Both the position numbers and the translations under genes were made by a program. Below the pieces are notes generated by a model. That model did not search any database. It worked only from the letters and a program-made list of their open reading frames with translations, and was not told the DNA's origin. A DNA stretch of 64,000 nucleotides from Microtetraspora niveoalba (GTDB taxonomy: Bacteria > Actinomycetota > Actinomycetes > Streptosporangiales > Streptosporangiaceae), in assembly GCF_001570405.1 (NCBI RefSeq), contig NZ_BBYM01000030.1:60847-124846 (forward strand). The letters are read 5' to 3'. Each line of letters starts with the position of its first letter. Position 1 is the stretch's first letter. Shown here in pieces: positions 50,113 to 59,654 of this stretch.

Positions 50113-51366
50113 TCAGCGGCGGCCCGAGGTGAGACGCGCCGCGCGCGAGGTCAGGTGGCGCCGCTCGGGGGCGCTGCCGGTCCGCCGGGCCGCCTCCCGG
50201 TACGCCTCCGCCGCCGCCTCGTCCTCGCCGAGTAGTTCGAGCAGGTGGGCGCGGGTGGCGAGCAGTCGGTGGTGGCGCGCCATCCGCTTGTCCGCCGCGA
50301 GGGCGGCGAGCAGCTCCAGCCCGGCGGCCGGGCCGCCCACCATCGCGACGGCGACCGCGCGGTTGAGGGTGACCATCGGGTTCGGCGCGACCCGCTCCAG
50401 CAGTCCGTACAGCGTGAGGATCTGCGGCCAGTCGGTGGCGTCGACGTGCTCCGCCTCGGCGTGGACGGCCGCGATCGCGGCCTGGAGCTGGTACGGGCCG
50501 ACCTGCCCCCGGGGCAGCGTACGGCTGATCAGCTCGACGCCCTCCGCGATGAGGGCCGGGTCCCACAGGGCGCGGTCCTGCTCCGCCAGCGGCACCAGGT
50601 CGCCGTCCGGTCCGGTGCGCGCGGCGCGCCGGGCGTCGGTGAGCAACATCAGCGCCAGCAGGCCCGCGGCCTCGCCGTCGTCGGGCACCAGGCGGCGCAG
50701 CAGCCGGGTGAGCCGGATCGCCTCCCGCGACAGCTCCGGCGCGGTCAGGTCGGCGCCTCCCGTGGCCGTGTAGCCCTCGTTGAAGATCAGGTACAGCACG
50801 TGCAGCACCGCGTCCAGCCGCTCGTTGTGGCCGTCGGGCCCCGGTGAGCCGAACGGCGTGCCGAGTGCCTTGAGCGTCTGCTTGGCGCGGCTGATGCGCT
50901 GGGCCATGGTCGCCTCGGGCACCAGGAAGGCCGCCGCGATCTGCGCGGTGGTCAGGCCGCCGACCGCGCGCAGCGTCAGCGCGATCCGGCTCGGCGCGGA
51001 CAGCGCCGGGTGACAGCACAGGAACAGCAGCGCGAGCGAGTCGTCCCGGTCCGCCTCCCGGTCGGCGTCGGCCGGGCGGCTTAACAGCTCCGCCTGCGGG
51101 GTGGCCAGCGCGATGCGGTCCTCACGCCGCCGGCGCGCCTGCTCGCTGCGCACCTCGTCCACCAGCCGGCGCGAGGCGACGGTCACCAGCCAGGCCCGCG
51201 GGTTCTCCGGCACCCCCTCCTCAGGCCACCGCAGCGCGGCGGCCAGCAGCGCCTCCTGGACGGCGTCCTCGCACGCGTCGAAGACGCCGTACCGGCGGAC
51301 GAGAGCGCCGAGGACCTGCGGCGCCAGCTCGCGCAGCAGGTCCTCGACGTCGTACTCCTCGCTCAC
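50113..51366 (-). CDS. ECF42-type RNA polymerase sigma factor
   Basis: The GTG start at 51366 overlaps the YCII gene stop (GTGA). The 417-residue protein has sigma-2 (about 5-75, RYGVFDACEDAVQEALLAA), sigma-4 (about 110-165, RAVGGLTTAQIAAAFLVPEA and ATMAQRISRAKQTLK), and a long C-terminal TPR-like extension (about 180-417). Such extended ECFs paired with a DGPF/YCII-domain protein are the ECF42 group, which is thought to be controlled through the C-terminal extension instead of an anti-sigma factor. The signal is unknown. Confidence 0.9.
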   Translation of the reverse strand: MSEEYDVEDLLRELAPQVLGALVRRYGVFDACEDAVQEALLAAALRWPEEGVPENPRAWLVTVASRRLVDEVRSEQARRRREDRIALATPQAELLSRPADADREADRDDSLALLFLCCHPALSAPSRIALTLRAVGGLTTAQIAAAFLVPEATMAQRISRAKQTLKALGTPFGSPGPDGHNERLDAVLHVLYLIFNEGYTATGGADLTAPELSREAIRLTRLLRRLVPDDGEAAGLLALMLLTDARRAARTGPDGDLVPLAEQDRALWDPALIAEGVELISRTLPRGQVGPYQLQAAIAAVHAEAEHVDATDWPQILTLYGLLERVAPNPMVTLNRAVAVAMVGGPAAGLELLAALAADKRMARHHRLLATRAHLLELLGEDEAAAEAYREAARRTGSAPERRHLTSRAARLTSGRR

Positions 51367-51725
51367 ATGTCCGCCGCGGACTCGTGCATGATCGGCCACA
51401 GCTCCACCGGGTCCACGTCGGCGAAGGGCATGTCGGCCGCGATCGCCTGCGCGCGCTCCAGGCTCTCGCAGTCGAGCAGATAGAAGCTGGCCAGGTACTC
51501 CTTGGTCTCCAGGTAGGGTCCGTCGGTCACCACCGGGGCCCCGCCCTCGCGGCGGACGAGCTGGGCGTTCGCGGCGTCCGCCAGGCCGTACGCGCCGAGC
51601 AGCTCGCCGGTCTCCCGGTACTTCCGGTTGAACGCCTCCTGCTTGGCGAGCGCCTCGGGCCATGCCTCCGCCGGGAAGGAGTCCCACTTGGCCTGGTTGC
51701 CGTAGATCATCGCAACGTACTTCAT
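51363..51725 (-). CDS. YCII/DGPF-domain protein
   Basis: The 120-residue cytoplasmic protein starts MKYVAMIYGNQAKWDSFP and contains the DGPF-family signature VVTDGPYLETKEYLASFYLL. It has the usual catalytic-like Asp and His positions near the end (PIMHESA). YCII-fold proteins accompany ECF42 sigma factors, are often regulated by them, and their biochemical role is unsolved. The ATG at 51725 begins a two-gene coupled operon with the sigma factor. Confidence 0.9.
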   Translation of the reverse strand: MKYVAMIYGNQAKWDSFPAEAWPEALAKQEAFNRKYRETGELLGAYGLADAANAQLVRREGGAPVVTDGPYLETKEYLASFYLLDCESLERAQAIAADMPFADVDPVELWPIMHESAADM

Positions 51726-51845
51726 CTCGGGTTTCCTCTCGGTCCCGCGTGCCCCGTCGGCCCGCTGTCACCCTTCAGTCGGAGCGGGCGCGGGACCCTC
51801 GACATCCGGCGTCGATTATTTTCGAGAATCTCGGCCTTAGACGCG

Positions 51846-51875
51846 AACGGCGCCGTCCAAGTGGACGACGCCGTT
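51846..51875 (-). terminator. Hairpin terminator downstream of asnB
   Basis: AACGGCGCCGTCC-AAGT-GGACGACGCCGTT forms a 13-bp stem with one mismatch in the centre and a four-base loop. It lies 37 bases after the asnB stop (51912) in the direction of transcription. Confidence 0.8.
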
Positions 51876-51911
51876 CCGCCGGAGGCCGGCCGGAAGGCCG
51901 GGAGCGGCGGC

Positions 51912-53753
51912 TCAGATGGTGACCCGCACCCCGTACTCCTCCAGCCAGGCGTTGAACTGGATGAGCTGCTCCATCGCGGTCCGGTTCTCCTGGAGGCTGG
52001 TGGTCCCCACCTCGTGGTCGAGGAGGGTCCGCGCCTTGGACATGTCGAGCAGCGGCGCGACCGCGAGGTCGTCCCGGCCGATGAGCCGCCCCGCCTCCGC
52101 CTGGAGCGCCCGCTCGTACGCGGGGTCCTGGGTCGAGGGGTACGGGCTCTTGCGGCGCTCGACCACGGAGCGCGGCAGGACGTCCGCGGTGGCCGCGCGC
52201 AGCAGGCTCTTCTCCCGGCCGTCGTACGTCTTCATCGCCCACGGGGTGTTGAAGACGTACTCCACCAGGCGGTGGTCGCAGAACGGGACGCGCACCTCGA
52301 GCCCGACGGCCATGCTCATCCGGTCCTTGCGGTCGAGCAGGATCTGCACGAAGCGGGTGAGGTGCATGTGGCTCACCTCGCGCATCCGCTTCTGCAGGCC
52401 GGTCTCGCCCGGCACCGCCTCCACCTCGGCGAGCGCCTGCTGGTACGCGTCGGCGCGGTAGGCGGGGATGTCCAGCTTGCGCAGCAGCGGCTCGTCGAAC
52501 AGCGTGTCGAAGCCGTTGCGGTGGCCGACGCCGGGGGTGGCCAGCCAGGGGAAGGTGCCCGCGTTCACCGCGTCCGGGTCGTGGAACCAGCGGTAGCCGC
52601 CGAACACCTCGTCCGCCGACTCACCGGACAGCGCCACCGTGGAGCGCTGCCTGATCGCCTTGAACAGCAGGTAGAGCGACGTGTCCATGTCGCCCAGACC
52701 CGCGGGGATGTCCCGCGCCCGCAGAGCCGCGGCGCGTACGGCGGGGTCCATCAGGTCGGCGGAGTTCAGCAGGATGTCCGTGTGGTCGGCGCCGATGTGC
52801 TCGACCACGTCCTTGACGTACGGCCCGTCCGGGGTGTCGCGCATGGCGTCGGGCTGGAAGTTCTCGGTGTATCCGGCGAAGTCGACGGAGAACGACCGGA
52901 CCTTGGTCGCCCCCAGGGACCGGGCGGCCAGGGCGGTGACGGCGCTGGAGTCCAGACCGCCGGACAGCAGCGTGCACAGCGGCACGTCCGAGATGAGCTG
53001 GCGGGTGACGATGTCGTCGAGCAGCTCCCGCACGGTCGCGATCGTGGTGGGGAGGTCGTCGGTGTGCTCGCGGGACTCCAGCCGCCAGTAGCGGCGCTTG
53101 GTCAGACCCTCGCGGCGGATCCGGACGATCTGGCCGGGCCGGACCTCGAACATGCCGCGGTAGACGGCGCGCTCGGGAGTCTTGACGAAGGCGAGCAGCT
53201 CGCGCAGCCCGTCGGCGTCGACCACGCGCTCGGCGAGCGGGTTGGCGAGGATCGCCTTGGGCTCGGAGCCGAAGAGCACGCCGGACGGCGTCGGGTAGTA
53301 GTACAGCGGCTTGATGCCCATCCGGTCGCGGACCAGGAGCAGCTCCTCGCGCCGCGCGTCCCAGATGGCGAAGGCGTACATGCCGTTGAGGCGGTCGACG
53401 AAGTCCTCGCCCCACTCCAGGTACGCCTCGAGGACGACCTCGGTGTCGCTCTCCGTACGGAAGCGGTGGCCGCGGGCGGCCAGCTCGGCACGCAGCTCGC
53501 GGAAGTTGTAGACCTCGCCGCTGTAGGTCATGGCGGCGATCAGCCGTCCGTCCAGCTCGACGGCCATCGGCTGGCGGCCGCCCTCGATGTCGATGATGGC
53601 GAGTCTGCGGTGACCGAGCACCGCGTGCGGCTCCGCCAACAGCCCCTCGGCGTCCGGCCCCCGGCACGCCATGGTCTCGGTCATGGCCCGCGCGGCGTCG
53701 CGCTCGGTTCTCAGGTCACGGTCGTAGTCGACCCAGCCGGCTATACCGCACAT
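51912..53753 (-). CDS. asnB: Asparagine synthase (glutamine-hydrolysing)
   Basis: Starting at ATG 53753 (GAGGGG upstream), the mature protein begins MCGIAGWV, so Cys2 becomes the N-terminal glutaminase nucleophile. A GATase II domain (about 2-185) is followed by a synthetase domain (about 215-613) with the PP-loop LLSGGLDSSAV. The 613-residue length fits AsnB. It makes asparagine from aspartate, glutamine and ATP in the cytoplasm; some actinobacterial homologues amidate peptidoglycan or peptides instead (AsnB/LtsA-like). It is monocistronic with a strong terminator. Confidence 0.9.
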   Translation of the reverse strand: MCGIAGWVDYDRDLRTERDAARAMTETMACRGPDAEGLLAEPHAVLGHRRLAIIDIEGGRQPMAVELDGRLIAAMTYSGEVYNFRELRAELAARGHRFRTESDTEVVLEAYLEWGEDFVDRLNGMYAFAIWDARREELLLVRDRMGIKPLYYYPTPSGVLFGSEPKAILANPLAERVVDADGLRELLAFVKTPERAVYRGMFEVRPGQIVRIRREGLTKRRYWRLESREHTDDLPTTIATVRELLDDIVTRQLISDVPLCTLLSGGLDSSAVTALAARSLGATKVRSFSVDFAGYTENFQPDAMRDTPDGPYVKDVVEHIGADHTDILLNSADLMDPAVRAAALRARDIPAGLGDMDTSLYLLFKAIRQRSTVALSGESADEVFGGYRWFHDPDAVNAGTFPWLATPGVGHRNGFDTLFDEPLLRKLDIPAYRADAYQQALAEVEAVPGETGLQKRMREVSHMHLTRFVQILLDRKDRMSMAVGLEVRVPFCDHRLVEYVFNTPWAMKTYDGREKSLLRAATADVLPRSVVERRKSPYPSTQDPAYERALQAEAGRLIGRDDLAVAPLLDMSKARTLLDHEVGTTSLQENRTAMEQLIQFNAWLEEYGVRVTI

Positions 53754-53882
53754 CTTCTCTGCCCCCTCGTGGAAGAAGTTAGTACAGCTAAGCAAACGCC
53801 TGACCAGGGCGGATTATGCCCGGACGGCTCCGGAGTCAGCTCAACGAACTCCACAAGCCCCGACAAATGTCATGCAAAGCGA

Positions 53883-53913
53883 CGAACCCACTCGCGTGGT
53901 GCGAGTGGGTTCG
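53883..53913 (-). terminator. Perfect hairpin downstream of the secreted protein gene
   Basis: A perfect 13-bp stem CGAACCCACTCGC / GCGAGTGGGTTCG with a five-base loop GTGGT lies about 77 bases past the stop at 53990. No T-run follows. It separates this gene from the asnB promoter region. Confidence 0.78.
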
Positions 53914-53989
53914 ATCGACGCCAAAAAAGAGATCAATGATGAGAGTGGACGGGCCGTACGAGCATCGCGAGAGAGGGCGGACGCCGGCC

Positions 53990-54541
53990 TCAGGCGCGGT
54001 TGTCGGACGCGATGCACAGTTGGCCGCTCGGGATCGTCCGGCTGCCCTGGAAGCCGTTGTAGGAGACCGACGCCTCGATCTTCAGGCAGCCGCGGGAGAA
54101 CGGCAGCACGGCGGTCCTGCTCCGGCCCGGCGCGCTGTCCCTGACGACCGCGTTCCTGAGCGCGGAGACGCAGCCACCGGAGGCGGTGGTCGAGACGCAG
54201 TTCCACAGCTTCAGCGAGAAGCTCTTGGCGATGCCCCAGGTGGCCTCCGTCGAGTTCACGAACGCGCACGCCGTACGGGTGGAGCCGTTGTAGAAGACGT
54301 GGATGTAGGCGGCCTTCTGGCGGGCGTGGCCCGGCTTGCCGGCCCACACCTCCGCCCTGAGGACCCGCCTGCCCGAGCAGGTGGGCAGGGCCCGCGCGGA
54401 GGCGGCGGCCAGGGGGGCGGACAGGGCGGCGGTCGAGGGAGCCGACGCGGCGGTGGCGGCGGAAGCGGCGGTGGCGGTCGAGAGGGCGAGGGGAGCCGCG
54501 ACCAGACCGGCGCCGAGGGCCGCGGCGAGAAGTGCGCGCAT
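53990..54541 (-). CDS. Small secreted protein of unknown function
   Basis: The ATG at 54541 has GGAGGAG directly upstream. The 183-residue product has a signal peptide (about 1-28) and an Ala/Thr-rich spacer (about 29-52). A disulfide-rich domain follows, with cysteines in TCSGR, TACAFV, WNCVST, GGCVSA, RGCLKIE and LCIASD. Six cysteines suggest three disulfides. No family recognised. The signal and spacing of cysteines make it a stylistic relative of the secreted protein at 48808. Confidence 0.75.
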   Translation of the reverse strand: MRALLAAALGAGLVAAPLALSTATAASAATAASAPSTAALSAPLAAASARALPTCSGRRVLRAEVWAGKPGHARQKAAYIHVFYNGSTRTACAFVNSTEATWGIAKSFSLKLWNCVSTTASGGCVSALRNAVVRDSAPGRSRTAVLPFSRGCLKIEASVSYNGFQGSRTIPSGQLCIASDNRA

Positions 54542-54663
54542 GTCTCCTCCAGAGAGTGAGGGGGGGCGAGATCCGGCGCCCTGCCGGGTCGGTCCGAGGG
54601 CGCCTGGGATCAGACTGACCCGGCCGCCGGGGCCGCCACCAGAGACGGGAGGAGCGGGCAGTT

Positions 54664-54724
54664 GCGGTGCAACCTCCGGCGCCGCGACCTGGGCATTCCC
54701 GGGACCGCCGCAAGATTGCACCGC
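54664..54724. promoter_or_regulatory. 9-bp inverted repeat upstream of the secreted protein gene
   Basis: GCGGTGCAA (54664-54672) and TTGCACCGC (54716-54724) are perfect inverted copies 43 bp apart. The left copy also sits in TTGC-GGT-GCAA, a small palindrome of its own. They lie about 120 bases upstream of the minus-strand secreted protein gene and could be paired binding sites; no regulator is nearby. Confidence 0.4.
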
Positions 54725-54767
54725 GCGGGAACCGCGCAAGGCCAAGGGCCCCGCGCCGTCGGGAAGC

Positions 54768-54952
54768 CCGCCCGTATCAGGAAGCTCGCACTTCAGGAAG
54801 CCCACGCCTCAGGGGAGCTCCTGACTCAGAGGGCTCGCGCCTCAGGAAGCCCACACCTCGGAACGCTCGTGCCTCAGAGGAGTTCGTGCCTCAGGAAGCC
54901 CACACCTCGGAACGCTCGTGCCTCAGGGGAGCTCGTGCCTCAGGGGAGCTCG
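54768..54952. repeat. Minisatellite at the end of the ktrA gene
   Basis: A run of imperfect 15-17 bp units of the type CCTCAGGAAGCCCACA / CCTCAGGGGAGCTCGTG. Within it, a 37-bp segment (54841-54877) recurs identically at 54890-54926, so a 49-bp higher-order unit is duplicated. The last unit contains the stop codon (54940-54942) of ktrA. The array therefore touches the coding end of that gene. Confidence 0.8.
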
Positions 54953-55602
54953 GCGAAGCGCTCGACGTTGTCGCTCTTGCCGGAGACGAGCACGATGTCG
55001 CCGTACGACAGCTCCGTGTCGGCCGTGGTGTAGGTGAACTCCTCGCCGGGGCTCTTCACCGCGACGATCGTCACGCCGTACTTGCGGCGCAGCTTGGACT
55101 GCCCCAGCGGGACGCCCACGAACTCCTTGGGCGGATGGGTCTTGACCAGGGCGAAGCCCTCGTCCACCTCGACGTAGTCCAGCATCCGGCCGCTGACCAG
55201 GTGGGCGACCCGCTCGCCCATGTCGTGCTCGGGGAAGACGACGTGGTGGGCGCCGATGCGGCGCAGGATCTGGCCGTGCTGGCGGCTGACGGCCTTGGCC
55301 CAGATGGCGTCGAGCTCCAGCTCCACGAGCAGCGAGGTGGCGAGGATGCTCGCCTCCAGATCGCTGCCGATGGCGACCACCGCCCGGTAGAAGTCAGGCA
55401 CGCCGAGCTGGCGCAGCGCCTCGATGTCGGTGGCGTCCGCGGTCGCGATGTTCGTGATCCGCCCCGCCAGGCTCTGCACCACCTTGGGACGGTTGTCGAT
55501 GGCCAGCACCTCGGTGCCCCTGCGCGCCAGCTCAAGCGCGAGGGAGCTGCCGAAACGGCCGAGCCCGATGACCACGACGGGGTCGTTCCTCTTCTCAGCC
55601 AA
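54940..55602 (-). CDS. ktrA: KtrA/TrkA-type potassium channel regulatory subunit
   Basis: The 220-residue protein has an RCK-N Rossmann domain with VVVIGLGRFGSSLALELARRG (about 8-28) and Asp in VLAIDNRP. The RCK-C domain (about 140-220) includes VPLGQSKLRRKYG and ILVSGKSDNVERF. As the cytoplasmic gating ring of KtrAB it binds nucleotides to open K+ uptake. A TTG start at 55602 overlaps the end of ktrB by 8 bp (translational coupling). The 3' end is embedded in a minisatellite. It acts with the KtrB gene immediately upstream. Confidence 0.9.
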   Translation of the reverse strand: MAEKRNDPVVVIGLGRFGSSLALELARRGTEVLAIDNRPKVVQSLAGRITNIATADATDIEALRQLGVPDFYRAVVAIGSDLEASILATSLLVELELDAIWAKAVSRQHGQILRRIGAHHVVFPEHDMGERVAHLVSGRMLDYVEVDEGFALVKTHPPKEFVGVPLGQSKLRRKYGVTIVAVKSPGEEFTYTTADTELSYGDIVLVSGKSDNVERFAELP

Positions 55603-56965
55603 CGATCACTCGCTCCTCGGGTAGTTCGTATCGCCGGGTGCGCTCCTTGAGGGCGAGCGCCGACCCGAGCGTCAGGGGGCCGATCCGGCCGATGAACATG
55701 AGCACCACCAGCAGCAGGTGCCCGGCCGGGGGCACGTCGGCGGTGATCCCGGTGGACAGGCCGGTCGTACTGAACGCCGAGACCGCCTCGAACAGCACAC
55801 GGTCCAGGCTGTGCGGGGTCAGGACGAGCAGCACGTAGGTGGACACGGCGACCAGGGCGACGCCGAGCATGCAGATGGCGACCGCCTGGCGCTGCGCGGA
55901 CTCGGTGAGCCTGCGGTGTCCGATGTTGACCTGGGGCTCGCCCCGCATCTCCGCCCAGATGACGAACGCCAGCAACCCGAGCGTGGTGACCTTGATCCCG
56001 CCCCCGGTGCCGGCGCTGCCCGCGCCGATGAACATCAGGACGTCGGTGACCAGCCAGCTCGACGGCGCCATCTGCGACACGTCGATGGTGTTGAAGCCGG
56101 AGGAACGCGGCATGACGGCGGTGAAGAAGCTGGCCAGCAGCTTGTCGGAGTCGTCGAGGGGCCCCAACGTGCCCGGATTGCGCCACTCTGTCATCAGGAA
56201 CACCATGGTGCCGACGGAGAGCAGCAGCGCGGTGACGAACACCGTGACCCGGGTGAGCACCGTCCAGCGGCTGGGCCGTCGCCATGAGCGCAGCAGCTCG
56301 AACACCACGGGGACGCCCAGCCCGCCGACGATCACCGCGCCGGCGACGGTCAGGCAGATCCACGGGTCGGACACGAACCGCGTCAGGCTGTCCGGCCACA
56401 GCGCGAATCCGGCGTTGTTGAACGCGGAGATGGCGTGGAAGACGCCGTGGTAGACCGCCTCGCCGAACGACTCGCCGTACCCGATCATCAGCCTGCCGGT
56501 GAGGATCACCGCCACGATCGTCTCGGAGACGAGGCTGAAGACGATGACGTTGCGGACCACCCGGCGAGCGTCCGCCACGGTGAGCGTGCTGGTCTGGGCC
56601 TGGGCCATGAGGCGGGCGCGCAACCCCATGCGGTTCGAGACGAGCATGGTGAACAGGGTGGCCAGCATCATGATCCCGAACCCGCCGACCTGGACGAGCC
56701 CGGCGATCACTCCCTCACCGAAGGTCGACCAGTGCCCGCCGGTGTCGACCACGGCCAGCCCGGTCACGCAGACGGCGGAGGTCGCGGTGAACAGCGCGGC
56801 ACCCCAGTCGGCGGCCTCACCCGAGGTGGTGGCGATCGGGAGCCGCAGGAGAAGGGTGCCGACCAGGATCACGCTGCCGAACACCGTCGCCAGGACCTGT
56901 GTCGGGTTCTGGAAGCGGTCGAGTACGGCCGAGCCCCATCCGGCCTGCCGCCCCTTCGTCTTCAT
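55595..56965 (-). CDS. ktrB: KtrB/TrkH-type potassium-translocating subunit
   Basis: The ATG at 56965 gives a 456-residue protein with four M1-P-M2 repeats and K+-filter-like loops: TATSAVCVTGLAVVDTGGH (first), HAISAFNNAGFAL, TAVMPRSSGFNTID and AVSAFSTTGLSTG. Each has the conserved filter Gly. An earlier start (57037) exists but adds residues without family support. Function: Na+-coupled or K+ uptake across the membrane. The open frame overlaps ktrA by 8 bp. Divergent from gdhA. Confidence 0.92.
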   Translation of the reverse strand: MKTKGRQAGWGSAVLDRFQNPTQVLATVFGSVILVGTLLLRLPIATTSGEAADWGAALFTATSAVCVTGLAVVDTGGHWSTFGEGVIAGLVQVGGFGIMMLATLFTMLVSNRMGLRARLMAQAQTSTLTVADARRVVRNVIVFSLVSETIVAVILTGRLMIGYGESFGEAVYHGVFHAISAFNNAGFALWPDSLTRFVSDPWICLTVAGAVIVGGLGVPVVFELLRSWRRPSRWTVLTRVTVFVTALLLSVGTMVFLMTEWRNPGTLGPLDDSDKLLASFFTAVMPRSSGFNTIDVSQMAPSSWLVTDVLMFIGAGSAGTGGGIKVTTLGLLAFVIWAEMRGEPQVNIGHRRLTESAQRQAVAICMLGVALVAVSTYVLLVLTPHSLDRVLFEAVSAFSTTGLSTGITADVPPAGHLLLVVLMFIGRIGPLTLGSALALKERTRRYELPEERVIVG

Positions 56966-57199
56966 CTCGCCGGCGCCATGGGGAAAGACCGCCGCATCAC
57001 CGAACGCCTCCGTCAAGAGACCATCAAGGGACCAACAAGAGAGCATGGCAGAGAGGCCATGAGAGAGACCACGTAAGCGCCCCACGGTAACAGGACCCGC
57101 ACGTAAAAGCCGACGTCGACCACCTTTGTCCGAAATATGGACGCAAAGCGGCACTGACGTGCCGATCCGGCATAACAGGCGTCAACTAGGGACTCATAA

Positions 57200-58588
<1,389 letters not shown>

Positions 58589-58624
58589 GCCCCGACGGTC
58601 CCGCGATCGCGCAGCCCGCTCCGG

Positions 58625-58990
58625 CCAACCTGACCTGTGCGGCCCGATCCAGGCCGGCGGATCTGTGCGGCCGGCCGTGTGCGGCCCGGGTCCGGGCAAC
58701 CTGATTTGTGCTGCGTGATCTGTGCTGCATGACCTGTGTTGCATGATCTGGGCGACCTGACCTGTGCAGCCCGATCCGGACGGCCTGATTTGTGCAGGCT
58801 GATCTGTGCGGTCTGATCTGTGCGGTCTGATCTGTGCAGCCTGATCTGTGCGGTCTGATCTGTGCAGCCTGATCTGTGCGGTCTGATCCTGACAGCCCTC
58901 TCTGGCCGGTCGGATCTGGCAGCCCGATCGGTGGCCCGAACCGGGCAGCGGATCTGTGCCGCCTGATCTGCCAGGATGTGGGCGGCCCGT
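58625..58990. repeat. Degenerate 14-bp minisatellite downstream of gdhA
   Basis: The 622-bp gap between gdhA and the next gene contains no plausible gene but is packed with 14-bp units such as TGATCTGTGCGGTC and TGATCTGTGCAGCC. The core (58793-58890) has at least seven near-identical units alternating the two versions; copies decay towards both edges. It seems to have grown by unequal crossing over from the centre. It could act as terminator-like or regulatory DNA, but nothing in the sequence proves it. Confidence 0.85.
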
Positions 58991-59210
58991 TTCGAGCGGG
59001 ATCTCAGCGGGACCTAAGCATGGTTTGAGCGGATTTGATCAGGATTCGAGCCGGATGGATCATCAGGGAGGGGGCGTGCCTCCCCGGTGAGACGCCGCAC
59101 CCCCTCGCGTACTCCCCTGGTCGTACTCCACATGTCTCTGACCAGACGACGACCGCGCGGGCGTGATGGGACAGGATCTCCCTAACCCACGTAATTGAAG
59201 GGAGCGCACC

Positions 59211-59654
59211 GTGCGCAGGGTCTACGTCGCGCTGGCCGGCCTGCAACTGCTCGCCGTACTCGCGCAGTTCTACTTCGCGGGGGTCGGCGCCTTCGACAGG
59301 CCGCAGACCGACGGCTCGTACGGGCCGCACGCCACCAACGGAATGATGATCATCCCGGTCCTGTCCCTGGTGATCACCGTCGTGGCCACGCTCGCCAAGG
59401 CTCCCGGCCGCCTGATCGGCCTGAGCATCCTGCCGCTCGGCCTGGTCGTCGTCCAGATGCTGATCATCATCCTGGGCCGCGCGCTGGACGACGGCACCGG
59501 CAACACCACAGCGGCGTCGCTGGCCGTGTTCGGCCTGCACGCCGTCAACGGCCTGGCGATCATGGGGGTCGCCGGGAAGGTGCTCGCCGGAGCCCGCAAG
59601 CTCGCCTCGGCGGACGGGGCAGCCACGAGGACTGTGACGGCGCAGGTGTCATGA
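59211..59654 (+). CDS. Small four-span membrane protein
   Basis: The GTG at 59211 has AAGGGAG seven bases upstream. The 147-residue protein has four predicted spans (about 5-23, 43-63, 69-89 and 104-124). It contains a PQTDGSYGPHATNG loop with a histidine between the first two spans. It resembles small cytochrome- or DoxX-like membrane proteins, but I do not assign a family. Its stop overlaps the start of the multicopper oxidase gene (ATGA), so it probably works with that enzyme, for instance as a membrane partner. Confidence 0.75.
   Translation: MRRVYVALAGLQLLAVLAQFYFAGVGAFDRPQTDGSYGPHATNGMMIIPVLSLVITVVATLAKAPGRLIGLSILPLGLVVVQMLIIILGRALDDGTGNTTAASLAVFGLHAVNGLAIMGVAGKVLAGARKLASADGAATRTVTAQVS

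Noticed and set aside
51384..53939. 851-codon plus-strand open frame
   Set aside because: Shadow of asnB and the YCII gene, both of which have complete family signatures.
54768..54952. Possible CRISPR array
   Set aside because: Units are 15-17 bp, adjacent and imperfect, with no unique spacers and no cas genes.
58625..58990. Possible CRISPR array or small RNA cluster
   Set aside because: Repeats are directly adjacent 14-mers without spacers; no promoter or cas gene nearby.
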